The position numbers and the translations under genes were made by a program. Source: Desmonostoc vinosum HA7617-LM4 (lineage in GTDB: Bacteria; Cyanobacteriota; Cyanobacteriia; Cyanobacteriales; Nostocaceae). Taken from it: a stretch of DNA of 58,236 bases. The stretch is taken from assembly GCA_019359515.1 (NCBI GenBank), contig JAHHHC010000039.1, positions 1-58,236 on the forward strand, written 5' to 3'. This document shows positions 56,514-58,236 of this stretch, piece by piece. The notes under the pieces are model-generated. The model searched no databases. It worked only from the letters and a program-made list of their open reading frames with translations, and was not told the DNA's origin. The first letter of the stretch is position 1; each line of letters starts with the position of its first letter.

Positions 56514-57209
56514 ATGCAACCATTAATTCCAGTGCTTTCCATTCAAAATCTCAATCATTACTTTGGTCAGAGCGAACAACGAAAGCAAGTTCTAGATCAA
56601 ATCAATTTAGATATTTACAAAAGTGAAATTGTGATTATGACTGGCCCCTCTGGTTCGGGTAAGACCACGCTGCTCACGCTGATTGGGGGGTTACGAGCGG
56701 TGCAGTTTGGCAGTTTGCGATTTCTCAATCAAGAACTTTGCGGTGCAACCCCAAAACAGTTGGTACAAGCTCGGCGGCAAGTAGGCTATATTTTCCAGGC
56801 GCATAACTTGCACGAGAGCCTCACTGCTCACCAAAATGTGCGTATGAGTTTAGAAGTTCATCCTCAATTCTCGCCTGCACAAATGAATGCAATGGCGGCA
56901 CAGATGTTACAAGAGGTTGGCTTAGGCGATCGCCTCCATTGCTATCCAGAAAATCTTTCTGGTGGTCAAAAACAACGAGTGGCGATCGCACGGGCGCTTG
57001 TGGGTCGCCCCAAACTGCTACTCGCAGACGAACCCACCGCTGCCCTTGATAGTAAAACTGGACGAGATGTGGTGAATTTGATGCAACACTTGGCACAAGA
57101 ACAAGGCTGCACCATTCTTTTAGTTACCCATGACAATCGGATTTTAGATATTGCCGATCGCATCGTCCATATGGAAGATGGAGTACTAATCATGGCTCAA
57201 AGGGGCTGA
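56514..57209 (+). CDS. devA: DevA-type ABC exporter ATPase
   Basis: The 231-residue ATPase has Walker A GPSGSGKTT, Q-loop YIFQAHNL, signature LSGGQKQR, Walker B LLADEPTAALD and H-loop VTHDNRI. It is in the MacB/LolD/DevA group (LESLTAH-like: LHESLTAHQNVRMSLE). It energises DevC. It starts six bases after the barrel gene. No gene follows in the operon. Confidence 0.93.
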   Translation: MQPLIPVLSIQNLNHYFGQSEQRKQVLDQINLDIYKSEIVIMTGPSGSGKTTLLTLIGGLRAVQFGSLRFLNQELCGATPKQLVQARRQVGYIFQAHNLHESLTAHQNVRMSLEVHPQFSPAQMNAMAAQMLQEVGLGDRLHCYPENLSGGQKQRVAIARALVGRPKLLLADEPTAALDSKTGRDVVNLMQHLAQEQGCTILLVTHDNRILDIADRIVHMEDGVLIMAQRG

Positions 57210-57318
57210 TTACCGTGATTCACTTAACAACAAATCGCACTGCAATTCGCAATTAAAAAACTTAGATGCAGCAAAGCTTTCAGGGTTTGCATCTGTATCA
57301 TATTTTTCGTGAAATGGT

Positions 57319-57466
57319 ATAATTCGCTATTACACAAGCGAAGTCCACCTCCTTTGGAAAACACGGAAAATCGAGTTCTTGAAACCCACGGAGGTGGGTT
57401 TTGTCTGTATAGTCGCGATTTCTAATCGCCGGGGTTAGTATTAATTTAGACTTTTCAAAGAACCTC
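57319..57466. mobile_element. Truncated inverted copy of the 176-bp miniature element
   Basis: It is the reverse complement of 20669-20844 over about 148 bases, including the GGAGGTGGGTTT hairpin and the end CTTTTCAAAGAACCTC. The opposite terminal repeat (GAGGATGTTTGAAAAGT in the other copy) is missing, so it could no longer be mobilised. It fills most of the 57210-57485 gap. Confidence 0.85.
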
Positions 57467-57485
57467 TCAAAACAAGGAGTATCAA

Positions 57486-58236
57486 CTAGCTACACACCAA
57501 ATCCCACAGCAAATCAATTCCCTTTCCAACATATTTGGAATCCTGGTATTCCTTAATCCATTGGGCAACAATAGTCACCAAATTAGAAGTTTTTTTGCTG
57601 ATATTACCCAGCGCATCTGCGGCACTAGAACGCACATAAGACTTTGGGTCTTCTAGAAGTTGAATTAAGCCAGGAATTGCCTCTTGTGAACCGATTTTAC
57701 CCAGCGCATCTGCGGCACGAGAACGCACAGAGAAGTTTGGGTGTTCTAGAAGTTGAATTAAGCCAGGAATTGCCTCTTGTGAACCGATTTTACCCAGCGC
57801 ATCTGCGGCACGAGAACGCACAGAGAAGTTTGGGTGTTCTAGAAGTTGAATTAAGCCAGGAATTGCCTCTTGTGAACCGATTTTACCCAGCGCATCTGCG
57901 GCACGAGAACGCACAGAAGAGTCTGGGTGTTCTAGAAGTTGAATTAAGCCAGGAATTGCCTCTTGTGAACCGATTTTACCCAGCGCATCTGCGGCAAGAG
58001 AACGCACAGAGAAGTTTGGGTGTTCTAGAAGTTGAATTAAGCCAGGAATTGCCTCTTGTGAACCGATTTTACCCAGCGCATCTGCGGCACGAGAACGCAC
58101 AGAAGAGTCTGGGTGTTCTAGAAGTTGAATTAAGCCAGGAATTGCCTCTTGTGAACCGATTTTACCCAGCGCATCTGCGGCACTAGAACGCACAGAGAAG
58201 TTTGGGTGTTCTAGAAGTTGAATTAAGCCAGGAATT
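57486..58236 (-). CDS. HEAT-repeat protein built of near-identical 31-residue units (N-terminus beyond window)
   Basis: The frame is open to the window edge, so the 5' end is missing. At least seven 31-residue HEAT units are seen, each ADALGKIGSQEAIPGLIQLL, then EHPxxSVRSxA. Units differ mainly in HPNFSV versus HPDSSV and in the Arg/Ser/Leu before AADAL. The DNA is a 93-bp tandem array with almost no synonymous drift. The last unit diverges (DPKSYVRSSAADALGNISKK) and a capping helix follows (WIKEYQDSKYVGKGIDLLWD). HEAT proteins of this type act as binding scaffolds, for example in phycobilin lyase or NACHT-like proteins. Function unknown. Confidence 0.85.
   Translation of the reverse strand, partial: IPGLIQLLEHPNFSVRSSAADALGKIGSQEAIPGLIQLLEHPDSSVRSRAADALGKIGSQEAIPGLIQLLEHPNFSVRSLAADALGKIGSQEAIPGLIQLLEHPDSSVRSRAADALGKIGSQEAIPGLIQLLEHPNFSVRSRAADALGKIGSQEAIPGLIQLLEHPNFSVRSRAADALGKIGSQEAIPGLIQLLEDPKSYVRSSAADALGNISKKTSNLVTIVAQWIKEYQDSKYVGKGIDLLWDLVCS

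Noticed and set aside
57644-58186. Repetitive plus-strand frame (VLEVELSQELPLVNRFYPAH)
   Set aside because: It is the antisense reading of the 93-bp HEAT array; the minus strand gives a recognised fold.

Overview
The window looks like a chromosomal segment of a filamentous, probably heterocyst-forming cyanobacterium (Nostocales type). The HIP1 octamer GCGATCGC is scattered through genes on both strands. Short heptamer repeats, small palindromic elements and 'TTACGAATTACGAATTA' repeats fill the gaps. The gene set (DUF1824, a PGM/amylase/PPK storage set, DevBCA-type exporter genes, kinases fused to sulfatase-modifying domains, many PAS sensors) fits the same group. No rRNA, tRNA or CRISPR array is recognisable.

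Layout. 1-2012: accessory edge with gene fragments, palindromic elements, a 21-bp tandem repeat and an Uma2-family gene broken by a ~100-bp miniature element. 2063-7026: small-molecule metabolism: an amidohydrolase divergent from an isochorismatase-like hydrolase, a cupin, a VOC protein and a membrane site-2-type protease with CBS domains. 7463-16420: the most interesting block, a co-directional signalling cluster. It encodes a coiled-coil protein, a membrane protein with 23-residue repeats, a putative longin/roadblock-like module, BON-like repeats and a degenerate OmpA domain, a Ras/Rab-like small GTPase, a hybrid histidine kinase, an HPt protein and a multi-PAS diguanylate cyclase whose N-terminus is paralogous to that of the kinase. 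16734-28025: accD, two ABC exporters, thioredoxin, a SWIM zinc-finger protein, an SPFH protein, DUF1824 and an ABC-F ATPase. 28645-35614: pnp and a SNF2 helicase whose P-loop is split by a 467-residue intein. 36030-47758: DUF1838, a Ser/Thr kinase-FGE fusion, a secreted Gln/Arg-rich protein, dusB, ppk, pgm and an alpha-amylase. 47877-52164: DUF1003, a TPR protein, purN and a sugar-type ABC permease. 52220-57209: a TetR repressor divergent from DUF2141-devB-devC-beta-barrel-devA, with a readable promoter and overlapping palindromic operators. 57486-end: a HEAT-repeat protein built of near-identical 93-bp units, cut by the window edge.

How genes work together. PGM, amylase and PPK suggest glycogen and polyphosphate turnover. 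The TetR operon looks like an inducible envelope exporter with its own small outer-membrane protein. The GTPase cluster appears to combine an envelope-spanning sensor, a molecular switch, a phosphorelay and c-di-GMP synthesis, although no response regulator with an output is encoded next to it.

Several repeats are unusually informative. One miniature element can be excised on paper to restore the Uma2 reading frame exactly. One dispersed repeat lies flush against the stop codons of four separate genes. One element carries four hairpins and inserts five bases upstream of a ribosome binding site.
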